Assembly (NCBI GenBank): GCA_003439945.1
Contig: QVRM01002114.1
Location: 1-64,000, forward strand
Source: Dermanyssus gallinae
Taxonomy: Eukaryota > Arthropoda > Arachnida > Mesostigmata > Dermanyssidae
Direction: 5' to 3'
DNA: 64,000 bases
The notes beneath the pieces are model-generated. The model saw only the letters and a list, made by a program, of their open reading frames with translations, was not told where the DNA came from and searched no databases. Shown piece by piece: positions 30,268-41,890 of this stretch (positions are counted from its first letter, which is position 1; each line of letters opens with the position of its first letter). The translations under genes and the position numbers were made by a program.

Positions 30268-30273
30268 ATTAAA
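30268..30273 (+). terminator. Putative polyadenylation signal ATTAAA for the kinase gene
   Basis: ATTAAA followed by GTCTGTGCAAGTGTGTGTTT, a GT-rich downstream element. The resulting 3' UTR would be about 380 bases. Confidence 0.45.
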
Positions 30274-30860
30274 GAATTGCGTCTGTGCAAGTGTGTGTTT
30301 AATAGCAGTGGTGTAACAAATCGTTATCATTTGTCAATCCGCTGCCTGCCCTCTTTAAGAACACCAACGTCTCGAGGTAACGACTCGACGTTAAAGATCG
30401 TGTTTTCGTTACCGCTGATGTAACTTTACCTTTACACTTCTTTACTGTAATGCATGTGCTTTCAACCCATATAAGTATTATTTTTATTATTACTATTACT
30501 CGAATTACTAGTATTGTTCATATTATTATCATTACTATTAGTAAAATTGGAACATTAAAATACACGTCAGTAATATTTTCTTAGTATTATTCGTATGCAG
30601 CATAAACTCGTCGTAAATACGAGATTGAACTTAAGATCCGCTGTGTCGAAGTCGCAAGCCATCTCCTTGCATATACGTTTATACGAGTATGTACATCATT
30701 ATAGCACTTGCGTTGTGTATTTCATGTCAGGGTCTTCACCATCTACTGACAGAATTTAGCTAAGGCCGCAGATGCCGTGTACAGTGGCCTACGAATGTTT
30801 TATTTCGAAGTGAGTAGGGAGCTAAAAGTCAAAACAGGCCAGACGGGAGGTCAGTGATCT
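30274..30860. other. AT-rich spacer without recognisable gene
   Basis: Contains imperfect ATT/ACT repeats at about 30475-30540. No coding signal is seen. Confidence 0.5.
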
Positions 30861-30879
30861 GGACGTATTGAATGCCTTG

Positions 30880-31177
30880 CACTTTGGGTGATCTTGCATA
30901 TGACAGTCGTCACGTATACACCAGGTATGTAGTACCTGGTAATCACTCACTACCTGGTGTGTTTAAACGCTGCTTTTCACGAGGAGTACGAGCTATGCAC
31001 CTGCCGGTTCTACCTGCAGAGGTATGCCAAGTATCAAGCAGTGGAGGTGCAATTGAATGCGCAATGCCGGAGCATCGGTCTACTATGCACTACTTCTCTC
31101 GTTGAACAGAAAAAGGATTTTGAGGACAACTTATACATACATTGTATATTATACTTCCTTTGAGTGAAATAAACAGG

Positions 31178-31178
<1 letters not shown>
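30880..31178 (+). mobile_element. LINE-B 3' end fragment
   Basis: The plus strand reads YDSRHVYTRYVVPGNHSLPG, then in another frame HEEYELCTCRFYLQRYAKYQ. This is the LINE-B C-terminal Cys/His domain, decayed. It is followed by a short 3' UTR with AATAAA (31169-31174) and runs directly into (TA)n at 31179. Confidence 0.72.

Positions 31179-31218
<40 letters not shown>
31179..31218. repeat. (TA)n microsatellite
   Basis: About 20 AT units directly following the 3' end of a LINE-B fragment. Confidence 0.97.
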
Positions 31219-31220
<2 letters not shown>

Positions 31221-31569
31221 TGTTCTCATTCAGCACACATTTTAATTGAACATCTGTATTTTCGGGTTACCGATATAACTGAATGCCTTAAATGTTATAT
31301 GCACATATAACAGTGTACTATTATGCTATAAGCGTGTAATATAACTAAACTTCTGGTGGTATTAATTATAATCAACAAATATTAACCATACCTGTAATAA
31401 CAACAGTCATCATTATAATTTCTGACAAAATAGCATACAACGCATTGATTTTTAAGTATTTGCCGTATAGGTCTGGTGATTCAAAGTGGGGTCGTTATTG
31501 TATATATATATACATATATATATAATTCAATTATTCAAACAATCATCTATTACTCAAGCTGAGTGTATG

Positions 31570-31713
31570 TTACATATGAATTTGCCGTAGTTTTGGTGGG
31601 TTCCGGCAATGCAATAGATGATAGATTGAGCAAGTTGTTCCACAGTGCCGACAGGTACACTGCTCGTCTGCCTCATGGAAACCAACTTTCGTGCACACTG
31701 CATGATGGAAACC
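31570..31713 (-). mobile_element. LINE-B 3' end fragment, abutting (TA)n
   Basis: The minus strand reads GFHHAVCTKVGFHEADEQCT followed by CRHCGTTCSIYHLLHC, matching the LINE-B C-terminal Cys/His domain. The family match stops exactly where (TA)n (31714-31740) begins. Confidence 0.72.
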
Positions 31714-31740
31714 GTATATATATATATATATATATATATA
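31714..31740. repeat. (TA)n microsatellite
   Basis: About 13 TA units at the broken edge of a LINE-B fragment. Confidence 0.97.
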
Positions 31741-32147
31741 CCTAAGAATGTTTTTGTAATTTCCCTCGCAGTGGGGTAAAAAAATCAAATCCATTGGCGG
31801 ATAGCACTATATTTGTTAATGATTCGGAGAAAAAGATCGATCCGATTCTCTTACAGATAACTGTGTGAGAAAATGGTCAGTCCCATAGCAGTGGCCGTAC
31901 CCATAAGTCGGGTTGCGTTCTGTTCTTTTGATGAACTTCAAGAAGAGCCTCAATCAACCATTGGGGATGAAATCATATCCGTGAGGAGGGTATGTGGATG
32001 ATATGAAGTGGACATATTCGTGGACAGTTGATCCGTGTGAAAACCGCGACTGATGAAAACTCAAACATAACGGCGGGTGGCTAAATTGGCGCACGTAAAT
32101 ACAAATAACATCCGCCTATTTGGCGATTAGTCACGTTCTCTTTGCAG

Positions 32148-32165
32148 GACTACGCTTGTACACTA
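32148..32165 (+). repeat. 18-bp target-site duplication, left copy (SINE)
   Basis: GACTACGCTTGTACACTA, matching 32351-32368 with one C/T difference. Confidence 0.85.
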
Positions 32166-32350
32166 AAACAAAATCCTTTCGAGGCTAACTGTCAGCCAAG
32201 ATTTAACGCCCATGGGACTGCTTTTCGCGTTGCTTCATAGATGGACCCCCATAAATACAAATGTGCAACGGTGGGGCTCGAACCCGCGCACCTGCTATGT
32301 GTCTCCTCCAATTGCGAGGCGCAGACGCATGCCACCACGCCACCGGGCTC
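32166..32350 (-). mobile_element. tRNA-derived SINE, copy 1, complete with target duplication
   Basis: 185 bp between an 18-bp direct duplication. On the minus strand it starts GAGCCCGGTGGCGTGGTGGC, resembling a pol III A box, and has GGTTCGAGCCC about 60 bases later, a B box (GGTTCGANNCC). A tRNA-unrelated tail follows (CATTTGTATTTATGGGGGTC and on to 32166). Two more copies are at 61510-61620 and 62212-62385. It inserted beside, probably into, a mariner remnant. Confidence 0.85.
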
Positions 32351-32368
32351 GACTACGCTTGTATACTA
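32351..32368 (+). repeat. 18-bp target-site duplication, right copy (SINE)
   Basis: GACTACGCTTGTATACTA; see 32148-32165. Confidence 0.85.
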
Positions 32369-32640
32369 GAAACCATATATTGAACGCTCCAGCCGACAGG
32401 GCTGAAAACATTGACGCTTTTCTCGCCGCATGTAGAGTCACGCTGATGAAGCACCCAGCTTATTCGCCCAACTTGGCAGCACGCGACTTCTTCCTGTTTC
32501 TGAATACAAAATTGAGAGGAGGACGCCATCCAGATTGAGCTAGAAAATATCGAAAAACGCATTTTGTAGGTATGCTTCTATGCACGGATCCACCGCATAG
32601 AAAATAGGTAGGTCAAAAGCCCTTATTTCAAGGGTCATAT
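32369..32640 (+). pseudogene. mariner-family transposase remnant
   Basis: The plus strand reads NAPADRAENIDAFLAA, then LMKHPAYSPNLAARDFFLFL and TKLRGGRHPD. It matches the second and third catalytic blocks (HDNAPAH... / YSPDLAPCDFF) of mariner transposases. One catalytic block is changed (YSPNLAARD) and a frameshift follows. It differs from the mariner at 5.7 kb, so it is a separate lineage. The rest of the element is not recognisable. Confidence 0.75.
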
Positions 32641-32879
32641 ATGCCTAAGTGTACATTGTTTCTAACAAATTATTTAACCTCTGAATATAATTAGAACATA
32701 CATCAGGTCTGTCGACTTCGTAGACTTCGTGGAACTCTCCACAAGAATGTGTTGTTTACCTTCACTGAGCGCGCAACTCCAGTAATCTAACATTCACACC
32801 ACTTCGCAGTCCATTATTTATATATTTAAGCATGGTCTGGTCAGTCCCGAGACAACACAATTTTTTATTCACCTTAGAT

Positions 32880-33375
32880 CACTTCGTTCGTGTAACGTAC
32901 GTATTGGCACAAGAGATACGCTTTCACGAGAAATATTACATCTTTTTTATATCCGTCTGATAAATTTGGCCTGTACCCTCTCAATGGCATTTATATTCAT
33001 TACCATATGAGGAGCCCAAACCTGGCTGCAGTAGAGGAATATGGGTAAGACTAGACTTCTGTACAAAGTCACATAGAAATCAGGATTTTTTAAAATAAAG
33101 CATCTAAATATGGTATTACATAGTTGTGAAGCAGAAGTGACGGTGGCAGTAATATGTTAAGAGAAGTTTAATTTGGGGGTTACAATCACACCAGGATCGC
33201 GAAAAGATTTAACTACTGGTTCTGCATCCTTAGCGAGTGTATACAGTGGCGAATTGCCATCTGATGACACCACGGCACATTGATGCACATATATTGGCAT
33301 CCTATTCTCACAACACCAGTTTTCAATATGTTTAATTGCTAGTGATAATGATATATCGCTATTGGTGGACACAAC
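32880..33375 (-). mobile_element. LINE-C fragment (RT C-terminal part)
   Basis: The minus strand reads KHIENWCCENRMPIYVHQCA (just after RT motif C), then SFRDPGVIVTPKLNFS and, in other frames, TLYRSLVLPIFLYCSQVWAP and INAIERVQAKFIRRI. This block order is that of the RT thumb and C-terminal region of jockey/CR1-like LINEs. Several frame breaks are present. It may belong with the RT fragment at 45.96-46.33 kb. Confidence 0.8.
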
Positions 33376-33399
33376 GTCGAACTCTAAATAATGATTACA

Positions 33400-34692
33400 C
33401 TTGCAGAAGGTTCATCTAATGAACTATATTATAGAAATCAACATTTCATCAAAGATTACCAAAAACCAAATAACAAATATACACAATTCGTGTGTGCAGT
33501 GGCTTAGTCACGCATACACCAACCCGTATGCGTTTTTTTTTGCCCTCGGTAAAACCTCATTGGGTACGTCACCGCCTCTGCGCAAATCGAAACCTATTCT
33601 CGTTCGAATTGTGCTACGTTACGGGTGAATTCATGATACGATAAAAAGTTCACTTTATGCGATAATGGATGTGACCTCATAAATGTAAATTTCAATAAAG
33701 GAACATATTTATATATACATACAGTATAAATATATGAAAAAGAAGAGGTGAATACTTACTTGCGCGCGTATAAAAAATGGCACGAGAGGCGTTGTGTATA
33801 TAGCCAAACTAATTTATTAACAACATAAGGCGTGTACAAGGGAATTACGTTTTAAGGCTTTGCGTCAGTCGTTATAATATAACTATTAGTCACTCTGCGT
33901 GATATTCATCAAGTCGGTGGTCAGACCGAGTCATGAAAAACAGCACGCAGTGTACGAACACATACCGTCATTTGTAGTTATGTCTCTATTAAAGCTCTTT
34001 TAGGTATTATCGCCTTTCAATAACGCCACTAACTGTTAAAATCTGAATATGACAACGTTAATTTATAATTGTAACAATAAAAACACTCATAATTGTGGCT
34101 ATGTAAGGTAAGGTTACCTGTCACACTTAATAGCATGCATCCATGGTCAAGTGTGTACATCTTTCACGGGAAACATGTTTGGGCATTTTATCTCGTCGCC
34201 TGCTTCAGCACGATCCAGTTCGTGTAATGACGGCGTATGTATCGGCATATTAGAGTAAATGTGTATTATAGTTATCGGCCATGCTGCTATCTGTCACGGC
34301 GCAGGTGACGGTCAACGCATATCCTTTCGTAGAGCACGACGATAGATTACCACGGCCATATGCAGCCCTTGCAACACTTTTTGTCGTTCTCGTCACTGTC
34401 ATGTTAATCATGTTGTTTTTTGCCGTTGTTTTTGTCTTACTAGCTGCGACGTGGTAATGATGCCAATCACGTTTGGCAAATACATCTTACATTTTCTCGT
34501 ATTTTAAGAAACTAGGCAATACCACGTTGCCTATTTTTTACAAAACTTAATTCAATCTAATATCATTTATAGTAATACTGACTGATAATCAAGAAACAAC
34601 ATGCCTACGCCATTTCATCATTCTGAACGTTTCAAATGTGTTTAATTTATGCTAATAATTACAGGCATGCAAGGTGTAATTAATTGCACTGT
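33400..34692. other. No recognisable gene
   Basis: AT-rich spacer. Short open frames show no known motif. Confidence 0.5.
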
Positions 34693-34936
34693 TTATATAT
34701 ATATATATATATATATACCAAGTAGCCTGGTGGCAAAGCTTTTGCTTTGGGAAGTCGCGGTTCATATCCGGCACCAGCCACTAAAGCATTCTCGGTTTTC
34801 AACTTAGATTAAACGCCGGAGTGGAGTATAATCGTCCATGACCAAAAGCTAACGGGGAGCACGGATAACTTGGTGAAATGATGGTGCATGACTGCCCCCC
34901 CCCCCTCACACGTTGATATATATATATATATATATA
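34693..34936 (+). repeat. tRNA-like repeat (possible SINE) between two (TA)n arrays
   Basis: (TA)n at 34693-34717, then AGTAGCCTGGTGGCAAAGC (A-box-like) and GCGGTTCATATCCGGC (B-box-like), about 130 further bases with a C10 run, and (TA)n again at 34916-34936. The spacing of the boxes is tRNA-like, but no full cloverleaf is convincing. A second SINE type is the best reading. Confidence 0.5.
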
Positions 34937-35724
34937 CGTGAGGTGATGTTTGTAGGCGACGATCACGGCCACGGACAACGCTAGATACGAATATAGCGCC
35001 CCCGAAAATTCAGTAGGTCCCTATCTTGATTACTTAGAAATAAATAGTAATTGTTATACTTGAGGGTCTTTGCATGCATTGGCGTTTTAAAACGTTTTCG
35101 CCTCATGAGGGTTCTAGGTTGGTTTGACGAATCTTGGTCCGTTCTTCCATTGAACGTCTGTCAGCAAAGAGAGATCTCACCCTATGAATAGATATAAATA
35201 CCTATATTCACTTCCGACCAAAGGCATTCGTTTCACAACACGCATTTGCTCTTGTCCTAGACGAAATAAAAGCCATTTTGTGGAAGACTTAGCTGTCGTT
35301 TCGTTTGTTGCTACCTACGCTACCGCTGCCTTCTACAGCGACCTACATGATCCTACAGCCCTCCCAACTTAATACGGATATTTTCGAACAAGATTTTCAA
35401 ATTTGAGATGTTCGCATCGTACCTAAGTGCACACCAAAATGCCAATGGCCAACATTATCGCTGAAATGGAGAGACATTTTCCGAAGTGCAGAGCATTTAG
35501 TGAGAATGCCAGTAAAAGCAAAAAACGATTGCTATCCTTCGTCTTCTGCCCGCGGATGGATCTTTAATCATATCGCACGCTCTTGATCCTGCTACGGCAT
35601 TTCATCTATCTGATGTTTTGGCAGTCACCGTTGTGTGCTGTCTAACACAGCACAATGAACGCGGCTGTAGCGAGATGTAGCGGCCTCCTTTTTGTGGAAG
35701 TCGAGTGCCAGGATAGAAAGTCGA
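34937..35724. other. Spacer, probably including the 3' UTR of the SLC7 gene
   Basis: No gene or repeat recognised. The 3' UTR of the minus-strand transporter must lie here. An ATTAAA on the minus strand (35563-35568) is a weak poly(A) candidate. Confidence 0.4.
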
Positions 35725-37845
35725 TTACACGTTGCGGGCTTTCTCCGTTTCCACCACCATCATGACTTTCTGTAGCCAGACAGTGGTGTCGTCTGTGACA
35801 GGAATGAAAGGCAAGACCAAAATTCAGCGTAAGATATTGAATCTGGTAGAATTGGCAATGTGATCTACATGTTTCGCACATTAGATGCGTATGCAAACTA
35901 CGTAAAATATGCGCATATAATCTACGACTTGGGTAGGCTAAGATAGAACATTAGAAGCCAATGTAATGCATTCTTGCATCTTGATAAAGAATAATCATGC
36001 CTAATGAAAATCTCGCTAAACGCTGAGTGTGAGCAGATACTTACAGAAGAACCTCTGGATAAACTTGGGTTTGTTTTTCCATGCGCAGAAGATGAAATAC
36101 ACCGGTGCCGCCGTCGCTATGATAAGGCAGCCGAAGCCTGTTTCTACAGGCTTGGCCACCATCGGCACGATGGTGATGAAAATAGTCGCAACCAGGTAGA
36201 TGATCGGCCAGGCCATGTGCACCTGATTTCAAGCCAAAAAAAGAAAAAAACAACAAAATTAACTTGCAACACAACATATAACAAAGGTAGCCCTAAGTAT
36301 ACAGTGTAACAACAACATTTCTCTAGGGCGGAAAATATTACGATGGTAACGTGTGTGTCTCATGCTCTGCAAATGTAGGTGGCGGCTTTACCATCGAATA
36401 ACTAATTACTGAATCAAAGTAGGTATGTCTACGTTGGATGGCCAGTACGAATGAGGCTAACACCAGTGTCACGTACTTACCTTAATGGGTCGTTCCCACT
36501 CGGGGTGCTTCCAACGGAAGTAGGGCAGTGTGGCGACGCCAAGCCCAATAGCCAGCCAGGTGGCAAAACCGACGTAGGTGATGAGCGACTCGATGTTCTT
36601 CGAGCAGAGATAGACGAGCGATAGCAGACACATGGCCAGCACAGCCGGCGTTGGAGTAAGATGGCTGATCTGTATCATGCACAACAGTCGCGGCATTTGA
36701 TTTTGTTCGGCGCCTGCATAGAAGAGACGCGACGACGTGAACAAAATGCCGTTCACGCCACCGAATGTAGACATAGCGACAAACACGGGTACAATCCACG
36801 CCATCCAACCGTAGAGTTTCTCGGCAAAGCTGACAGCCACAGCTTCAGTGGCCATCACTTCCGCTATCGACAGTGTAGTGTGGAAAGCCACGATGGTAAG
36901 CGTGTAGACGACCATCACGAGGATGCACGAGATGAAAATCGCTCTCGGAAGGTTGCGATGAGGCTCTTTTAGCTCCTCGATGACGAAGTTTAAGTAGTTC
37001 CTGTTTAAGGAGAAGTGCGGTTCAGAATTAGAAGGTATCCTTGCAATCGGCATATTGAAAGAGATCTCGGAGAATCAAAGCGGGTAATTAGTGGTTGAGC
37101 TCGTTTTCGACTCCACAAGCTGTTACTTTCGCCAGATCAACTAACTCCTCAGTCAACTTGCGACTGTTCGTTTGTTTCTGTGGTTTCATATGCACTAAGC
37201 TGAGCAAAGATACAGGTGTCTGAGTAAAATGCCAGTAAGTAGATATTGAAGACTAGACTGAACATGTAGTAGAACTTAAAAGTTTTCGCTCAGCCGAATC
37301 GACATTAAGATGGCATGACAGACTCTTTAAAATATGTCTAAAATGACCACAGAAATGCAATTCTTAACATGAATGACAAACATATTTTAAGATCCGCTGA
37401 AAATTATCTAGATATAGAACTACATATAGACATATACAGGATCTTCCAGAATTCGTCCAACAAACTTTGGGGTCTGGTATAATTCGGCAAATAAATCACT
37501 TTTTCCAATGGGATGAACATTTCTTCTAAAAATGGGCAATTGAGCGTGAACGTAGAAATATGGGAATTGCAAAGAATGTATTTTTTAAGACTTATCTACA
37601 TTACAACGTTTGCTCTGATTTTAAGATAACGTAGAATTAAATTCACTAGATGCAAAAACCTTTTCCAAACAGGCAGGTGTGGCTGGTTTGTCGATAGGAC
37701 GACTGAGGCTTTTGCGTTCTATTTTTAGTAATTTCAGTCTCACTCCAACAGAAGACATTTCCACCCTCTTGCTCCATTGGAAATTATGATTTCTTCGCCA
37801 ACTTGTGCGAGAGCCCAAAGTTTGTTGGACTAATTCTGGGAGATC

Positions 37846-37887
<42 letters not shown>

Positions 37888-40800
37888 CTTTTCTGGTGCC
37901 TAGTGAGCAGCATTCGTGGCGGTGCCAGAAACAGCACAAGTGCCGCTTTTGTTGCTGTAGATGCACGTTTTTTTCTGTACGGTACACTACCACGTGGCAC
38001 GCTATAAGGCTTCTTTTTGTGTCAATGCTCTCGCAGACATTGCCCCGCGATGTTCGTCGACTTTATAGTTCAACAGGGTAGAGCGTGGATGCTCGTCCTC
38101 AGCCCTCCCCACTTGTATGCTGGGCAGGAGGTTTATCAGATCTTCGGTTCTCTTGTGCCATAGTGACTTGCATTGCGATATTTGTCAAAACTATACATAT
38201 ATATTTTGGCATAATTTCTAAACTGAAGTGAGGACTTAATCATCGAACGTATATTTTTGATTTATTAAATTCCGAAGCCATTTAATGACCTGGTATCCCT
38301 TACTGCATTTACTAGACTTATTCTAATTCGTCTGGGCATGGCTGCCATTGTCTTACCCTACTTTTAAGTTATACATCGGTACAGGCGTGTAGTGCTTTCT
38401 AGAATGTTTGAAGCGATTGGAAAACCGCAAAAACTGCGCGTACAGCTGTTCTAGTCTTGTACAATTTTGAGTTCCACTGTTTTTCTTTCTCGAAAAGATA
38501 GTTTGGTTCCGGGACTGAATGACGTGGCACCCCTGATTTGAGTCAAGCAACAACTGTACCTTTAGTTCGCTAATGCATGCAGCAAAGAGGATGTACGATA
38601 TTGGGCGCTCTGTCGCCTTCACTTCCCCAGTGTTGGACAAGGAGTGTGTTGTCCTGCTGGAGTATTCTGATTCGACTAATCCACGTCGGGTCCATACTGT
38701 AGTGGCCTAGATTGTTCCAAAATACCTCTCTGTGAGAGTTGAGTCTGTCGAATGCTCGCGTAGCGTCTAAGAGTGAGTTGGCTCGTAGCGTGTCGTTTGT
38801 ATCATCTTCCTTATCGGTGAAGTCACTCATTAATAATCGGTGGGGAAGTGTGATGAAGATGCCCTACGACTCGGATGTCATATGACGTGGGTTCGACCCC
38901 AGCACGACGCATATTGGATAATTGCCAACGATGTTTTTTTGTGTAACCCAGTAATTATAAATACAAATACGTTTACTCTCACGCCTATTATTCCAAAACT
39001 ATTTCATATTTCTCCAAGAATTTTCTTCTCCTTCGTCCTCCCTTTTGAATCCAATACTAGTAGTCTGAACATTGATTGTAGAGCTAGAAGTAGCGGCGTT
39101 GTCTTACCATCCGTTGTACGCGAAAAGACCAGAGTAGAATGACAGTGCTATTTTCGAAATATCTGTCTGAGAGTTCTCCCACGTGAAGTACTCGGTTTTG
39201 CCTGCAATAAAAACAAGCATCTTATTATATATTTTTTTCTGTTGTGGTCGATTGCGTCTGTCCTGCAACTGCCGCTCTGTGTCATTTTAAAGGTGTTTCT
39301 GCACAGTATAACCACAACCACACTATTTAACTGCAATTGTGTCTAAATTCGGGCTAGCGATCAGATTTCTATGTATTAATGCACGTATTGCAGGATAAGT
39401 GACACAATCCGTATACCTAATGGAATCGTACATTACTAGTTCAGATTAATTTAGTATGTTGCCCACCAGCGTTTCGGAGCAGGCTGCGCGTCTGAATATT
39501 CACAGCTCCAAGAGAGCTGCAACGGAAACTCTTTGTTCTTCGTTGGTCAATACTAAGAAATGTCTAAGGAAGACAACATCATTTCGAGAAACCTTTTAGC
39601 CTAGAAAAGTCTGCAACAAGCTACAAGGTTTATTGAAAATTTTGCTACAAGGTCTTCACTTTTACCCTACAAGATCTTCAACTTGCTGCTCAAAGGCTTG
39701 AGCTAAAAAAGAGAATAAACGCGTAAAATACTGGCGTTTACTCATCATCTCCTGATCTGCATCAACCATCACACCGCAAACGCTGGCGTGTCACGAGCGT
39801 AGTATACAAATTAGAATATTTGTTATTAATAACAGTATTAAAAATAGGACCACAAAATACCGGTTACGACTGACCCGCGTACTTGTACTTTCCACTGCAA
39901 TATAGTAAATATCATCATAATATCCAATATGTTGCTAGTGAGCCATCTGCAGGAGTTTACTCGCACCTGTTGTTACGTAGCTTCTCGATAAAGTTTTTAA
40001 AATATCTATGATAGAAAACAGATACATTTTCGAAAGGGAAAGAAATCGCAGGGTCCTAAGTCGGGTGAATACGATGATTGCTTAACCGGTGTGACTTTTG
40101 GTGCTTTTCGTATAAGAGACGTTTTGGAGCTGTTCCTGATGAGCACAGTAAAATCTTCTCGCTGCTTTGTTTACATATACGGCTAATTGATAGGAAAGGT
40201 CTATATATATATATATATATATATATCAATTTGTTTAAATACTAAATTGTGTCTAAACGTAAAATAACAGTGGAATTTTGTTCATTTGCATTAATTACGG
40301 GATATTTGCGATGTTGTGCCAAGTCAGCACAAAAGGTTGGACACGTATCTTATTTCGACAATTCCGTATATGTATATATATGTTTTTTTTTGAACGAGGA
40401 ATGAAGAAGAAGCTAAACTTATTTCATTATGAGCTCTGAACGGGAGCTGGCGCTGAAGACATCAATCACGAAAACTAATTTGCACATACTAAGTGCCTTT
40501 GCCGAATCATTCTTTTAATAATTTGATAATGTGTCCACTTCTAATCAGAACAGTGTCCACAATAGAGGACATCAAAAGATCCCCGGTGTCTTAGCATATG
40601 CGCACAATGTATTACCATAAATGTTTGTACCGCATTGTTGCAACAAACCCTCTAAAAGGGAGCCAATAAGGCTGACGTTGCAAGCTTGTTATATGATTCG
40701 AGGTATGAGAGGTATTTGTAGTACCCTCGTAGTCTATATTAATTTGCTGCTTTGCTTCCTATGCTTTTACAGCGACTTCATCCGTAGTGTTGGCCTTACC

Positions 40801-40925
40801 TTGTCCCAACTGGTAGAATCCAGACGTGATGATAATGCCCAGCGCGAGCAATTTGCCGTATGTAAAGACATCCTGCACCGTAGTTGCCCACTTTACGTCC
40901 CAGCAGTTGACGAAAGTCAGAAGAA
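35725..40925 (-). CDS. SLC7 family (LAT / y+LAT-type) amino-acid transporter, 3' five exons
   Basis: Exons on the minus strand: 40925-40800, 39201-39108, 37000-36481, 36222-36045, 35792-35725, all with GT..AG borders and consistent phases. Joined, they give 327 codons to a TAA at 35725-35727. The protein reads [93 protein letters not shown], and ends [19 protein letters not shown]. These are hallmark stretches of the light subunits that pair with the SLC3A2-type heavy chain and exchange large neutral or cationic amino acids at the plasma membrane. About 170 N-terminal residues (membrane segments 1-4, with the GSGIF region) are missing: I could not find these exons up to 64 kb. Its introns hold a MITE, LINE and mariner fragments. 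Confidence 0.9.
37437..37848. mobile_element. 412-bp MITE-like element with 41-bp terminal inverted repeats
   Basis: The left end CAGGATCTTCCAGAATTCGT (37437-37477) and the right end (37808-37848, reverse complement AAGGATCTCCCAGAATTAGT...) are inverted repeats of 41 bp with 5 mismatches. Both flank outward onto TA, the Tc1/mariner target. The interior has a minus-strand frame at 37621-37818 with no transposase motif I recognise. It is non-autonomous. The right end merges with (TA)n at 37849-37885. Confidence 0.85.
37849..37885. repeat. (TA)n microsatellite next to the MITE
   Basis: About 18 TA units starting at the TA target of the MITE. The array may have expanded from that site, or the MITE inserted at its edge. 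Confidence 0.97.
38350..38830 (-). mobile_element. LINE-E fragment (RT motif A region)
   Basis: The minus strand reads [20 protein letters not shown] (RT motif A), then [20 protein letters not shown]. After a deletion of the motif B region it reads [20 protein letters not shown]. It is decayed. The family is distinct from LINE-B and LINE-D. Confidence 0.7.
38838..38915 (+). repeat. tRNA-like sequence, probable SINE head
   Basis: TGGGGAAGTGTGATGAAGAT and then GTGGGTTCGACCCCAGCAC, a good B box with a T-arm-like stem. The anticodon arm is not convincing, so a SINE head or tRNA pseudogene is more likely than a tRNA gene. Confidence 0.4.
40020..40160 (-). pseudogene. mariner transposase remnant
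   Basis: The minus strand reads [20 protein letters not shown] followed by FFPFRK, the block around the third catalytic Asp of mariner transposases. It is isolated in the SLC7 intron between exons 40925-40800 and 39201-39108. Confidence 0.7.
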
Positions 40926-41329
40926 CTGCAAACCAGCAATAAAAATGGCAAATTAACATTCCAGCTACATTTCTAGCTTTATTTCGAATTTGAATGTTGC
41001 CCTACTATACCAGTCATATATATATATATATATATATAACAGATTATTAAGGCACATTGAAAATGTATTTTATATATGCTAAACCGTTGGCCGAGTTGTC
41101 CCCATAGCCATATTGAAATCATAATTATACCAACATTGATATGTTCCTATGTCGATTACAATATGTCTCGTAGTTAGCCGTTCATGACGCAGTCGACGTA
41201 CGTTCGACATTCAACGCTTACAATAATATCTTGCTTCTTATATATAAAACGTCCTCGCAAACATCGTAAGATAAATTCGGTAGACTCGCCTATTTAAACA
41301 ATCGCCGCCGTTATCTCAATGCAATCCGC
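40926..41329. other. No recognisable feature apart from (TA)n
   Basis: Probably part of the upstream SLC7 intron. (TA)n is at 41018-41038. Confidence 0.4.
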
Positions 41330-41890
41330 GCTGCAAAAACAACATCCTATTGTAATCGTTTTATATTCTTGCGTGGCGACTCCTCTCAGCTCTGGAAATT
41401 CACGTCACGATTCAGTGGACTTACCGTCCGCGTTGTTGATTGGCGTCGATAAAACTTTGGAGGAACAGGTTGAAATTGCAGAAGAGCTAAACTAGACTCT
41501 CACTTTTCCATGTTAGGTAATACTACGCTTGAGATACGAAGTCGCTCACCTCGAGAACACTAGAGAAAAAAAGAACCTTACTTGATGAGGTATGGGAAGA
41601 TGATAATGCATTTCCACTTTTTGTGTTCTCTGTTTCCGAAGTTTTTGATATCCTTTTCCGTCTTAAAACAAACTAGAGTGAAAGTGTCATGGATGCGCCT
41701 TCAATGTTGAAGCTAGCAGCTCGATCGATTGCGGCACATCTGACTACCATTATAAATCATTCGTTTGAGTCTGAAAGCTTCCCATCACGGCTAAAGGATA
41801 TATGGCTGTGTTTCCTTCATCTAAGAAAAAAAAGTGAATAAAACGCGCAGCCAGTTATAGGCCGATCTCAGTTTAAAATCGATCAGTTCT
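41330..41890 (+). mobile_element. LINE fragment (pre-RT / RT entry region)
   Basis: The plus strand reads, with breaks, GDSSQLWKFTSRFSG, MDAPSMLKLAARSIAAHLTT, IINHSFESESFPSRLKD and SYRPISV. These are the linker and first RT blocks (P..LLK...I...L..I.N.S...G.FP..wK ... NYRPISL) of a jockey/CR1-like LINE. It stops before motif A. Confidence 0.72.

Larger units (their letters stand above)
37001..39107 (-). other. SLC7 intron carrying a MITE and a LINE fragment
   Basis: Intron between exons 39201-39108 and 37000-36481 (phase 2). Besides the elements listed separately, it holds (TA)n and no other recognisable feature. Confidence 0.8.

Noticed and set aside
32275..32350. tRNA gene on the minus strand
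   Set aside because: A and B boxes are present but it is the head of a repeated 185-bp unit with a target duplication, so it is a SINE.
38838..38915. tRNA gene on the plus strand
   Set aside because: Good B box and T arm only; no convincing acceptor or anticodon stem.
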